From Oscillospiraceae bacterium (GTDB taxonomy: Bacteria; Bacillota; Clostridia; Oscillospirales; Ruminococcaceae): a DNA stretch of 64,000 bases. Location of the stretch: contig JAFUNR010000009.1 of the NCBI GenBank assembly GCA_017472965.1, positions 1 through 64,000 on the forward strand, read 5' to 3'. The notes beneath the pieces are model-generated. The model saw only the letters and a list, made by a program, of their open reading frames with translations, searched no databases and was not told where the DNA came from. A program made the translations under genes and the position numbers. Shown piece by piece: positions 32,759 through 41,207 of the stretch (positions are counted from its first letter, which is position 1; each line of letters begins with the position of its first letter).

Positions 32759-32804
32759 CAGTACAAAAACAGCAGGCCTTGGTTGGCTTGCTGTTTTTGT
32801 ACTG
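32759..32804. terminator. Long inverted repeat, bidirectional terminator
   Basis: 19-bp arms (32759-32777 / 32786-32804) with one mismatch, containing A5 and T5 tracts and an 8-nt loop. It ends the UroD/AraC-corrinoid operon. The right arm also carries the -35 element of the next promoter. Confidence 0.75.
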
Positions 32805-32816
32805 CTATGATAGAAT
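32788..32816 (+). promoter_or_regulatory. Promoter overlapping the terminator stem
   Basis: TTGCTG (32788-32793), 17-bp spacer and an extended -10 TGaTAGAAT (hexamer 32811-32816). The -35 lies within the hairpin's right arm. It would drive the small membrane protein gene at 32860. Confidence 0.5.
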
Positions 32817-32859
32817 GAAAGCGGTAAATCCGAATTCAACTAACCGACGAGGTGATATA

Positions 32860-32970
32860 ATGCTACAAATTGCTGACAATTTATCCAAGCAACCTGCTGT
32901 GTGCATTATTCTTTCAGTTATTATTTTTCTGTTCAGCTTTCTATTGAACTACTTTTTGCAAGACCTATAG
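32860..32970 (+). CDS. Small single-pass membrane protein (36 aa)
   Basis: 36-codon ORF, ATG preceded by GAGGTG at good spacing. The product has a short polar start (MLQIADNLSKQP), one clear membrane helix (AVCIILSVIIFLFSFLLNYF) and ends QDL. It has its own promoter. The composition is AT-richer than the neighbours. No family is recognised; similar short hydrophobic peptides include toxins and stress-linked small proteins, but nothing here decides between them. Confidence 0.5.
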   Translation: MLQIADNLSKQPAVCIILSVIIFLFSFLLNYFLQDL

Positions 32971-33223
32971 TATTCGGATGCTTTAAAGAATTTAGTTTTG
33001 AGAAGTACCACAATACCGAAAACCATGATAGTCTCCTTTAACAAAATGAGAATAACCAATCCCAATTTAACGAGCAGCCGAAAATCATCTTTTCCATCAT
33101 TTGTAAAAGGCGCAATTATGCGCACCATTACGGTACATTACATCCCGTCGGTTCGCAGATTGAGCATTCAAGCCTGCCGAGCCGTAAACAAACAGGCATC
33201 CGAACGCCGAATGTGTTTCCACC
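32971..33223. other. AT-rich intergenic stretch
   Basis: No convincing gene. Open frames here are short, lack ribosome binding sites and have codon usage unlike the flanking genes. The base composition is noticeably AT-richer than the surrounding DNA, so it may be a remnant of transferred DNA. Confidence 0.4.
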
Positions 33224-33271
33224 GGTAAAAAGCTGCCGGTATCCGAAAAGTCTACGGATACCGGCAGCTTT
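33224..33271 (-). terminator. Terminator of the uvrB-uvrA operon
   Basis: Perfect 17-bp stem (33229-33245 / 33255-33271) with a 9-nt loop and TTTTT on the minus strand, just after the last gene. Confidence 0.85.
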
Positions 33272-33274
33272 CGT

Positions 33275-33694
33275 TTATCTTTGATTTTGCACTTCGCTCT
33301 CCAGCGCTGAAAGATCCTCAAAGAAGTCACCGAAAAAGCTTTGATCTGTATCAAAGGAAAAAACCAAAGCGCCGTCCCGGTTTTCAAAACGCCCTGAGAT
33401 CCGGGCATGACCGCCCTTTTCCATCGTAAGAGAAAAGTACAGATCCTCTACTTCGTCCGGCCGGTATTCCGCTGTACCTTTCAGCTGTTCCGCGCATTTT
33501 TTCACATCGGCTGCAAAACAATGAAGAGCATCCATCGATACGATGTATTCTGCACATCTGACAGAAAAACAACCGGCATCAATATACAGCGCAGCCGACA
33601 CCGCTTTGTCTATAGGGTCCCAGACATACCGAAGCTGCCCGCCAAAATCAAAACTCAGCCTGTTCCCATCGCAGCCGCACAGTGATACTTTCAT
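33275..33694 (-). CDS. Small protein, WapI/DUF6228-type immunity-like fold (uncertain)
   Basis: 139-residue acidic, beta-strand-rich protein with no signal peptide or membrane segment. The late region ([23 protein letters not shown] ... [17 protein letters not shown]) resembles the pattern of small WapI-associated immunity proteins (GHa.i.G.f ... DQs.l..f), a resemblance from memory, not a search. Its ATG overlaps the uvrA TGA (ATGA), so it is translationally coupled as last gene of the uvrBA operon. No polymorphic toxin gene lies near. It may be an orphan immunity protein or something unrelated linked to repair. Confidence 0.45.
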   Translation of the reverse strand: MKVSLCGCDGNRLSFDFGGQLRYVWDPIDKAVSAALYIDAGCFSVRCAEYIVSMDALHCFAADVKKCAEQLKGTAEYRPDEVEDLYFSLTMEKGGHARISGRFENRDGALVFSFDTDQSFFGDFFEDLSALESEVQNQR

Positions 33695-36516
33695 TTTCCC
33701 AGCACCTTTTTCAGATATTGGCCGGTGTAGCTGGCGGGGATCTCCGCCACCTGTTCGGGGGTACCTTCGGCGACGATGGTGCCTCCGGCATCGCCGCCCT
33801 CGGGGCCGATATCGATGATATGGTCGGCGCGCTTGATCAGATCCAGATTGTGCTCGATGACCACGATGGTATTGCCGGCATCCACCAGCTTTTCCAGTAC
33901 GTGCACCAGCTTGTGCACATCGGCGGTGTGCAGGCCGGTGGTGGGCTCATCCAGCACATACAGCGTGCGGCCGGTGGATACACGGGCCAGCTCCAGCGCC
34001 AGCTTGACGCGCTGCGCCTCGCCGCCGGAAAGGGTGGTGGCGGGCTGGCCAAGCTTGATGTAGCCAAGGCCCACATCCGCCAGTGTCTTGATCTTACGTT
34101 TGATTTTCGGCACATTCTCAAAGAATACCAGCGCTTCGTCCACCGTCATTTCCAGCACATCATAGATGGATTTGCCCTTGTAGTGCACCTCCAGCGTTTC
34201 GCGGTTGTAGCGTGCGCCCTTACACACCTCGCAGGGGACATAAACATCCGGCAGGAAATGCATCTCGATGGTGATGATACCGTCGCCCTCACAAGCCTCG
34301 CACCGGCCGCCCTTGACATTGAAGGAGAAGCGCCCGGGGCCGTAGCCGCGCATTTTGGCATCCTGTGTCTGGCTGAACAGGGTGCGGATATCATTGAAAA
34401 CGCCGGTGTAGGTGGCGGGGTTGGAGCGGGGCGTGCGTCCGATGGGCGACTGATCGATACCGATGATCTTGTCCAGATGCTCCACACCGTCGATGCGGTC
34501 ATGGAAGCCGGCGCGGGCCTTGGCGCCGTTCAGATCGTGGGCCAGCTGCTTATAGAGGATCTCGTTGACAAGACTGGATTTGCCGCTACCGGAGATACCG
34601 GTGACACAGATGAATTTGCCCAGCGGAAAATCCACCGTAATATGCTTGAGGTTATTCTGGGTGGCATTGACCACCGTCAACTTTTCGCCGCTGCCGGCAC
34701 GGCGCACCGCAGGCACGCCGATTTTTTTTGCACCGGAGAGATACTGACCGGTGATGCTCTCCGGCTCGGCCATGATCTGCTCCGGAGTGCCGCAGGCAAC
34801 CACGCGGCCGCCGTGCACGCCTGCACCGGGGCCGATATCCACCACATAATCTGCGCTGCGGATGGTATCCTCATCGTGCTCCACCACAATGACGGTGTTG
34901 CCCAGATCCCGCAGCCGGCACAGTGTGGCGATCAGCTTATCGTTATCCCGCTGATGCAGACCGATGCTGGGCTCGTCCAGAATATACAGCACGCCCATCA
35001 GTGCGCTGCCGATCTGGGTGGCCAGACGGATGCGCTGGCTTTCACCGCCGGAAAGTGTGGCGGAGGCACGGGAGAGAGACAGATAGTCAAGACCCACATT
35101 TTTCAAAAAGGTCAGTCTGCTTTTGATCTCCTTCAAAATCAGCTCGCCGATCTGCAGCTCGCGCGGGGTCAGAGGGATATCCTCCAGAAACACCAGCGCA
35201 TCGCGGATGCTCATATCCGAAAATTCGGCGATATTTTTGCCCGCCACCGTAACGGCCAGCGAGGTGGCCTTCAGCCGGTGACCGTGGCAATCGGGACACT
35301 CCATGCCGGACATGACCAGCGAGATCTCATCCTTCATCCAGTTGGAGGTGGTCTCGCGGAAGCGGCGCTCCAGATTGTTTACGATACCTTCAAATTCCAC
35401 CCGGTACTGGGAGCTGCCGAATTCTTTTTCGCGGTGCACCTCAATGCGCTTGCCGCCGGTACCGTACAGCAGCGCATCCATGCCTGCCCTGGGGATATCC
35501 TTCAGCGGAGTATCCAGCGTAAAGCCGTACTCGGCGCCCAGCGCTTCGTAATACATTTCACTGGTGGCGCCCTCTACATAGTACCAGCCGCTGGCCTTGA
35601 TGCCTTTCTGCCGGATGGAAAGCTCCTTGTTGGGCATGATGAGGTCGGGATCCACCTTCATAAAGACGCCCAGACCGGTGCAGGTCTCGCAGGCGCCGAA
35701 GGGGTTGTTGAAGGAGAACATCCGCGGCGACAGCGCATCCATGCTGATGCCGTGCTCGGGGCAGGCGTAATTCTGGCTGAGTTCCAGCATTTCGCCGCCG
35801 ATGACATCCACACGGACAAGGCCATCCGCCAGACCGAGCGCCGTTTCCAGACTGTCGGCCAGACGGCTGCGCACATCGTCATTGAGAATCAGACGGTCCA
35901 CCACGATCTCGATATTATGCTTGATATTCTTTTCCAGCTTGATCTCCTCGTCCAGCTCGTAGACATTGCCGTCGATACGCGCACGGACAAAGCCGGAGCG
36001 GCGGGCGCTTTCCAGCTCTTTCTGATGAGTGCCCTTTTTGCCGCGCACAATGGGCGCAAGGATCTGAAAGCGGGTGCGCTCGGGCAAAGTGAGCACGGCA
36101 TCCACCATTTCGTCCACGCTCTGCTGACGGATCTCGCGGCCGCAGACCGGGCAATGCGGGATGCCGATGCGGGCATACAGCAGACGCAGATAATCGTAGA
36201 TCTCCGTCACCGTGCCCACCGTGGAGCGCGGGTTCTTGGAGGTGGTTTTCTGGTCGATGGAAATGGCGGGAGAAAGGCCGTCAATGCTGTCCACATCAGG
36301 CTTATCCATCTGTCCGAGGAACATCCGCGCATAGCTGGACAGGCTTTCCACATAGCGGCGGCGTCCGTCGGCATAGATGGTATCGAACGCCAGACTGGAT
36401 TTGCCCGAGCCGGAAAGTCCGGTGAACACCACCAGCTTATCGCGGGGCAGCTCCACATCAATATTTTTCAGGTTGTGTTCCCGCGCACCCTTCACAATGA
36501 TTTTTTCCAGTGCCAA
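33691..36516 (-). CDS. uvrA: Excinuclease ABC subunit A
   Basis: 941-residue damage-recognition ATPase of nucleotide excision repair. Two ABC modules are visible: first Walker [20 protein letters not shown] near residue 30, second [16 protein letters not shown] near 640. Both have the LSGGE signatures ([26 protein letters not shown]). The second zinc finger (CEACEGDG ... CEVCKGARY) is present, and an FPVCG-like Cys pair (CPVCGREI) marks the start of the first. Start is TTG at 36516 with AAAGGAAA upstream; no ATG lies nearby in frame. It follows uvrB by 71 bp. Confidence 0.97.
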   Translation of the reverse strand: MALEKIIVKGAREHNLKNIDVELPRDKLVVFTGLSGSGKSSLAFDTIYADGRRRYVESLSSYARMFLGQMDKPDVDSIDGLSPAISIDQKTTSKNPRSTVGTVTEIYDYLRLLYARIGIPHCPVCGREIRQQSVDEMVDAVLTLPERTRFQILAPIVRGKKGTHQKELESARRSGFVRARIDGNVYELDEEIKLEKNIKHNIEIVVDRLILNDDVRSRLADSLETALGLADGLVRVDVIGGEMLELSQNYACPEHGISMDALSPRMFSFNNPFGACETCTGLGVFMKVDPDLIMPNKELSIRQKGIKASGWYYVEGATSEMYYEALGAEYGFTLDTPLKDIPRAGMDALLYGTGGKRIEVHREKEFGSSQYRVEFEGIVNNLERRFRETTSNWMKDEISLVMSGMECPDCHGHRLKATSLAVTVAGKNIAEFSDMSIRDALVFLEDIPLTPRELQIGELILKEIKSRLTFLKNVGLDYLSLSRASATLSGGESQRIRLATQIGSALMGVLYILDEPSIGLHQRDNDKLIATLCRLRDLGNTVIVVEHDEDTIRSADYVVDIGPGAGVHGGRVVACGTPEQIMAEPESITGQYLSGAKKIGVPAVRRAGSGEKLTVVNATQNNLKHITVDFPLGKFICVTGISGSGKSSLVNEILYKQLAHDLNGAKARAGFHDRIDGVEHLDKIIGIDQSPIGRTPRSNPATYTGVFNDIRTLFSQTQDAKMRGYGPGRFSFNVKGGRCEACEGDGIITIEMHFLPDVYVPCEVCKGARYNRETLEVHYKGKSIYDVLEMTVDEALVFFENVPKIKRKIKTLADVGLGYIKLGQPATTLSGGEAQRVKLALELARVSTGRTLYVLDEPTTGLHTADVHKLVHVLEKLVDAGNTIVVIEHNLDLIKRADHIIDIGPEGGDAGGTIVAEGTPEQVAEIPASYTGQYLKKVLGK

Positions 36517-36587
36517 AAGAGTTGTTTCCTTTCCATGGTATTGCAGCCGTCAGCCCCATAAAAACGGCGGACGGCGAGGTATTCTTT

Positions 36588-38552
36588 TTATTCTTTGCCG
36601 GCGCGCAGCGCTTCGATGCGGTCGCGCAGAAAGGCTGCGTGCTCGAAATCCAGCAGGCGGGCGGCATCCTTCATCTCGCGGGTCAGCTTGTCGATCAGCT
36701 GGTCGCGCTCTGTTTTGGAGAGCTTGCGCCGCTTCTTCTTATCCTCCTCCGGTTTGGAGGAAATCTCCAGTGAATCGTGTACCTGCTTGATGATGGTTTT
36801 CGGCACGATGCCGTGGGCTTCGTTGTAGGCCTGCTGAATGGAGCGGCGGCGCTCGGTCTCAAACAGAGCGGCCTCCATACTGGGGGTGACCTCATCTGCA
36901 TACATGATGACCATGCCCTGTGCATTACGGGCAGCGCGGCCGATGGTCTGCACCAGACTGGTCTCGCTGCGCAAAAAGCCCTCCTTATCCGCATCCAGGA
37001 TCGCCACCAGCGAAACCTCCGGCAAATCAAGGCCCTCCCGCAGCAGATTGATGCCCACAATAACATCGATCTCGCCGGTGCGCAGGCTTTTGATCAGCTC
37101 AATGCGCTCAAAGGTATCGATCTCGTGGTGCATATATCTGACCTTGACACCATGCTCGTGGAGGTAATCCGTAAGATCTTCTGCCATTTTTTTGGTCAGC
37201 GTGGTCACCAGCACACGTTCACCGCGGGCGGCACGCTCATTGATCTCGCTGAGCAGATCCTCGATCTGTCCCTCCACCGGGCGAACCTGCACAACAGGAT
37301 CCAGCAGACCGGTGGGACGGATGACCTGCTCCACGATGCGGGTGGAGCTGTTTTTCTCAAACTGACCCGGCGTTGCCGAAACAAACACCGTCTGGTTCAG
37401 CTTGCCCGCAAATTCCTCGAACCGCAGCGGGCGGTTATCAAAGGCGGAGGGCAGCCGGAAGCCGTAATCCACCAGATTCTTTTTTCGGGCGTAATCGCCG
37501 CCGTACATACCGTGCAGCTGCGGCAGCATGACATGGCTTTCGTCCACAAACAGAATAAAATCTTCGGGGAAATAATCCAGCAGCGTGGTGGGCATGCTGC
37601 CCGGCGGATTGCCCGCCAGCACGCGGGAATAGTTTTCGATGCCTTTGCACATACCCACCTCGGTGAGCATTTCCATATCGTAAGCGGTGCGCTGTGCAAT
37701 ACGCTGCGCTTCGATCAGCTTGCCCTCGGCAGTAAATTCCCGCACCCGTTCATCGCATTCCTGATTGATCCGGGCAATGCCTTCGGCCAGCTTTTCCGGC
37801 GGGATGATGTAGTGAGAGGCCGGATAGATGGCGGCATGGTTGAGTACCCGCAGCTTTTCACCGGTGAGCGGCACGAATTCACACAGGCGATCCACCTCGT
37901 CACCGAAAAACTCCACGCGGATGGCGGTCTCATTCTGGTAGGCGGGGTATATTTCCACCACATCACCCTTGACACGGAATTTGTTTCGCACAAAGTTCAG
38001 GTCATTGCGTTCGTACTGCAGATCCACCAGCCAGTTCAGCAGCCGGTCACGGCTCATCTGCTGGCCGGGACGCAGCGAAATAACCATTTTGCGGTAATCA
38101 ACCGGATTGCCCAGCGTGTAAATGCAGGACACACTGGCCACGATGATGACATCCCGCCGCTCGGAGAGAGCGCAGGTGGCAGAATGACGCAGACGGTCGA
38201 TCTCATCGTTGATGGCGCTGTCTTTTTCGATATAGGTGTCGGAGGACGGAATATACGCCTCCGGCTGATAATAATCATAGTAGGATACGAAGTATTCCAC
38301 TGCATTGTTGGGAAAAAATTCGCGGAACTCGCTGCACAGCTGTGCCGCCAGCGTTTTGTTGTGCGCCAGCACCAGCGTGGGCCGGTTGAGCTGCGCAATG
38401 ACATTGGCCATGGTGAAGGTCTTGCCGGAGCCGGTAACGCCCAGCAATGTCTGACAGCGGTCACCGTTTTTCAGACCCCGCACCAGCTGCTCGATGGCCT
38501 GCGGCTGGTCGCCGGTTGGCTTGTAATCCGAATGCAGTTCAAAGGTATCCAT
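36588..38552 (-). CDS. uvrB: Excinuclease ABC subunit B
   Basis: 654-residue helicase-like damage-verification subunit. Walker A is [15 protein letters not shown]. The beta-hairpin that clamps DNA is [21 protein letters not shown], preceded by EYFVS. The helicase motifs include [13 protein letters not shown] and QTIGRAARN, and the C-terminal UVR motif that binds UvrC is [20 protein letters not shown]. Start ATG 38552 with AGGTGAG. It works with uvrA downstream; uvrC is not in the window. A small hairpin (about 38607-38631) lies upstream. Confidence 0.97.
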   Translation of the reverse strand: MDTFELHSDYKPTGDQPQAIEQLVRGLKNGDRCQTLLGVTGSGKTFTMANVIAQLNRPTLVLAHNKTLAAQLCSEFREFFPNNAVEYFVSYYDYYQPEAYIPSSDTYIEKDSAINDEIDRLRHSATCALSERRDVIIVASVSCIYTLGNPVDYRKMVISLRPGQQMSRDRLLNWLVDLQYERNDLNFVRNKFRVKGDVVEIYPAYQNETAIRVEFFGDEVDRLCEFVPLTGEKLRVLNHAAIYPASHYIIPPEKLAEGIARINQECDERVREFTAEGKLIEAQRIAQRTAYDMEMLTEVGMCKGIENYSRVLAGNPPGSMPTTLLDYFPEDFILFVDESHVMLPQLHGMYGGDYARKKNLVDYGFRLPSAFDNRPLRFEEFAGKLNQTVFVSATPGQFEKNSSTRIVEQVIRPTGLLDPVVQVRPVEGQIEDLLSEINERAARGERVLVTTLTKKMAEDLTDYLHEHGVKVRYMHHEIDTFERIELIKSLRTGEIDVIVGINLLREGLDLPEVSLVAILDADKEGFLRSETSLVQTIGRAARNAQGMVIMYADEVTPSMEAALFETERRRSIQQAYNEAHGIVPKTIIKQVHDSLEISSKPEEDKKKRRKLSKTERDQLIDKLTREMKDAARLLDFEHAAFLRDRIEALRAGKE

Positions 38553-38653
38553 ACGCCGCTCACCTGCCTTTCTTTCAAGTTACTTCACATGCCGATTCTG
38601 CAGCAAAGCGGATATTTCCGCTTTTGCATTTACCGGTCGGCAAAACAGCGCTG

Positions 38654-39583
38654 TCACAGCGCGGAATCCAGAAACGCACCGATTTTATCCAGCAGGACCT
38701 CATCCAGATACCCTGACGCCCGCATGATATTGTGCCCGCAGTTCTCTTTGTAAACAAAGGTGAAGCGGGGATCGTTACCGTATTTTGCATAAAATTTGTG
38801 ATAGCCGATGGCCGGCGGCACCGTGGTATCCTTGCCGCCGTGCACGATCATGACCGGTGCATCACTTTTACGGAAGCCGCTCATGGCGCTGACCGCCGCA
38901 TATTTGCCGAACAGAAGCCGCTCGTACACCTCTGCGCAGGGGCGCAGCAGCTTTGCCGCCCAGCCGTACCGGCCCAGCTGACCGCTGAATTCCGTCACGC
39001 ACAGTTCGGCGGAATCGTCAAAGCCGGCCAGAATGACCGCTCCCTGCACATCCGGCTGAAAGTTCAGCACATTTCCCACGGAATATGCACCCCAGCTGTA
39101 ACCCATCAGGAACATCGGCAGACCGGCGTACTCCGGCTGCTGCTTCGCGTATTGAATGGCATGATCCAGATCTGCCACGCCCTGCGGCAGACCGCCGACG
39201 GAATCGCCCTCGCTCTTATCGTTGGCGGTGGCATCGTAGGCAAAAACCGCATATCCCTGCTGCATCAGCCGGTGGAAAAAATCCATGTAGCCCCTTTGCC
39301 CGCCGGCGCCGAAGCCGTGGGCAAACACCACCACACCCTTCGGCTGCAGCCCCTCGATGCTGTATTTTACACCGGCCAGCATCTGGCCTTTATCGGAGGA
39401 AAAGGAGCATTCCTCCAGCTGAATGCCGTCAAAAGCATAGACCGACCATGCATCCGAGCTGCTGGTGGTGATATGCCCCGAAAAGCGGGTCTCAAAAACA
39501 GTTTTTGTCGCTACGACCCCCGCAGCAAAGAGCACAGAAAGCCCTGCGCCGGCGGCAAGTGCGATCTTCCAGCCTTTTTTCAA
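38654..39583 (-). CDS. Membrane-anchored alpha/beta hydrolase
   Basis: 309-residue protein with an N-terminal signal anchor (KKGWKIALAAGAGLSVLFAAGVVATK) and an alpha/beta-hydrolase domain outside the membrane. The oxyanion region is VVVFAHGFGAGG, the nucleophile elbow GYSWGAY, the acid VHGGKDTTVP and the catalytic His CGHNIM. It is related to YqkD/FrsA-like serine hydrolases of unknown substrate. It lies 70 bp after its operon neighbour, the uvrB gene being downstream and the PHP gene upstream, all in the same direction. No lipobox is present, so it is probably anchored by an uncleaved helix. Confidence 0.82.
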   Translation of the reverse strand: MKKGWKIALAAGAGLSVLFAAGVVATKTVFETRFSGHITTSSSDAWSVYAFDGIQLEECSFSSDKGQMLAGVKYSIEGLQPKGVVVFAHGFGAGGQRGYMDFFHRLMQQGYAVFAYDATANDKSEGDSVGGLPQGVADLDHAIQYAKQQPEYAGLPMFLMGYSWGAYSVGNVLNFQPDVQGAVILAGFDDSAELCVTEFSGQLGRYGWAAKLLRPCAEVYERLLFGKYAAVSAMSGFRKSDAPVMIVHGGKDTTVPPAIGYHKFYAKYGNDPRFTFVYKENCGHNIMRASGYLDEVLLDKIGAFLDSAL

Positions 39584-39601
39584 TGCTCCTCCCTCTCTTT
39601 C

Positions 39602-40957
39602 TTACGTCTGAAAATATTTCTTATGCATGGCCTGTGCACGGGCAGAGATGAGCGTCAGCTCCTCCTTTGTGGCGTTGCCGTTGACATACTGGAACATCAG
39701 CTCGCCGTCCATGGCAGCCTGCCGGTCATGCACGGGAAAATAATTCTCCATCAGGAAAGCCGCATACTTCTGCAGACGGAATTCGCCCACCAGACGGTAC
39801 TCTTTGGAGATGGTATCCACTGCCACCGAGTATCTGCCGCGGATGGCATCCAGAATGGCGGTGCGTTCGTTGGCTTCGGCAAAAACGATGGTGGAGCAGA
39901 TATCCGCATTGCGGTTGTGCTCGGTGGAACCGTGGCTGTCTGTGGAGCCGACAATGGGATGCACGCGGCCCTTGCGGTATTCATCGTAATAAAGCGCCGT
40001 CTGGAAGCCGTTGTGCTCGTAATAGTTTTCGCCGCCCAGCACCTCAAATGCATCAAAGGGATGCTTTTCCATCATGTAGAACAGGAAGGGCTCGGGCACA
40101 TGCCACATATCATTGATCCAGTAGGGATGGGCAAAGATGCCCACACCGCCGGCTTCGCGGATCTTGTCAAACGCCCACATGCACACGGCAAAGGAGCGGC
40201 GATCCACATTCTCGGGACAATCGGTCAGGGTCCCGGCGATGGCATCCACCTGTGCGGCGAACTCCTCCGGATCGATGGTCCCGGGCGGGGTGACACTCTC
40301 ATCAAAGCGGCGCTTATCCAGTGCGCCGTTGGTCTCGGTATAATTTTCCTTGCAGGTGAGGATGCCGTTAACAGAGAACAGGCCGCCCGCATTGACGATG
40401 TGCACATTGGTCATGGGCAGATGGACCTCTTCGCCCGGCAGGATATTCAGCGCAGCGCCGCTGTCCTTATAGACCTCAATAGCCTCCAGCGAGGGATAAT
40501 AGCGGTGATGGTCGGTGACCACAATAAAATCGTAGCCGATCTTACGGTAATTGGCGCAGACAATGGCCGGCGCTTCGCGGCCGTCAGAGCGGCAGGTATG
40601 CATATGCAGATCGCCCCGCAGCGGGATGCGGCAGGCCAGATCTTCATCCAGTGCATAGACGGAAAGCTGCGCCAGACGGCGGCCATCCTTGCAGATGCGG
40701 ATAAAATGCTCGCATTCCTCTGCCGCAGTGTACTCAAAGCGCAGACATCCATCCGCATCGGGGCACAGCGTATACTCGGTTTTGTTCCATGCGGTGAATT
40801 CCTCACTCAGTCCGCCGGCATTCAGACGGTGAACAGAAACCTGATATTCACCCGAAAATGCCACATGGGCACCCAGCGGCTTAACGGTGAGAATGACAGC
40901 CCTGCCCACCGGAAATGTCATTGGAAAAACATCATAATCATACAGCACCTGTTTCAT
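39602..40957 (-). CDS. PHP-domain metal-dependent phosphoesterase-like protein
   Basis: 451-residue protein. Residues 1-105 form a beta-sandwich-like N-terminal domain. The PHP domain follows, with metal-binding motifs GDLHMHTCRSDG (about 115-126), VVTDHHRYYP, GEEVHLPMTNVHIV, IFAHPYW and GSTDSHG. These are the expected His/Asp/Glu positions for a trinuclear site. PHP proteins hydrolyse phosphoesters; here the substrate is unknown. The C-terminal 100 residues are helical. ATG 40957 with GGAGGAA; the longer frame is not supported. First gene of a run that includes the hydrolase, uvrB and uvrA, and its promoter carries a palindrome (41026-41042). Confidence 0.78.
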   Translation of the reverse strand: MKQVLYDYDVFPMTFPVGRAVILTVKPLGAHVAFSGEYQVSVHRLNAGGLSEEFTAWNKTEYTLCPDADGCLRFEYTAAEECEHFIRICKDGRRLAQLSVYALDEDLACRIPLRGDLHMHTCRSDGREAPAIVCANYRKIGYDFIVVTDHHRYYPSLEAIEVYKDSGAALNILPGEEVHLPMTNVHIVNAGGLFSVNGILTCKENYTETNGALDKRRFDESVTPPGTIDPEEFAAQVDAIAGTLTDCPENVDRRSFAVCMWAFDKIREAGGVGIFAHPYWINDMWHVPEPFLFYMMEKHPFDAFEVLGGENYYEHNGFQTALYYDEYRKGRVHPIVGSTDSHGSTEHNRNADICSTIVFAEANERTAILDAIRGRYSVAVDTISKEYRLVGEFRLQKYAAFLMENYFPVHDRQAAMDGELMFQYVNGNATKEELTLISARAQAMHKKYFQT

Positions 40958-41021
40958 CGCTATTTCCTCCTGCATTCTGACACGCATCTCTTTTTATATC
41001 AAAAGAGCTTGATCCACAGTC

Positions 41022-41050
41022 AGTATACACCAATATGGTGTAGATTGCAA
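41022..41050 (-). promoter_or_regulatory. Promoter with operator-like palindrome upstream of the PHP gene
   Basis: Minus strand TTGCAA (41050-41045) and TATACT (41027-41022), 17-bp spacer. The spacer is filled by a perfect 17-bp palindrome, TACACCAATATGGTGTA (41026-41042). A dimeric repressor bound there would block RNA polymerase. Which protein binds is unknown. Confidence 0.65.
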
Positions 41051-41085
41051 TGGGTATTGCCAGATTTTACACCGCGATTTTTTTA

Positions 41086-41114
41086 TAGACAATCCCCGGT
41101 CATCCCTGTATAAT
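41086..41114 (+). promoter_or_regulatory. ftsK promoter P1
   Basis: TAGACA (41086-41091) and perfect TATAAT (41109-41114), 17-bp spacer, divergent from the PHP-gene promoter. Confidence 0.7.
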
Positions 41115-41141
41115 AGTATTATAAGTTTTCACCTCCCCCCC

Positions 41142-41170
41142 TTTACTTTTACAACTTTCCTTATTATACT
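41142..41170 (+). promoter_or_regulatory. ftsK promoter P2
   Basis: TTTACT (41142-41147) and TATACT (41165-41170), 17-bp spacer, 37 bp before the ftsK start. Tandem with P1. Confidence 0.5.
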
Positions 41171-41207
41171 GTATACATAAAGTAACCGAAGAAAGACGAG
41201 GCAAAGC

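Noticed and set aside
32998-33228. 76-codon plus-strand frame
   Set aside because: No ribosome binding site, AT-rich and Ser/Arg-biased, ends inside the terminator of the uvr operon.
33682-36561. 959-codon plus-strand open frame
   Set aside because: Antisense to uvrA; no ribosome binding site and no domain logic.
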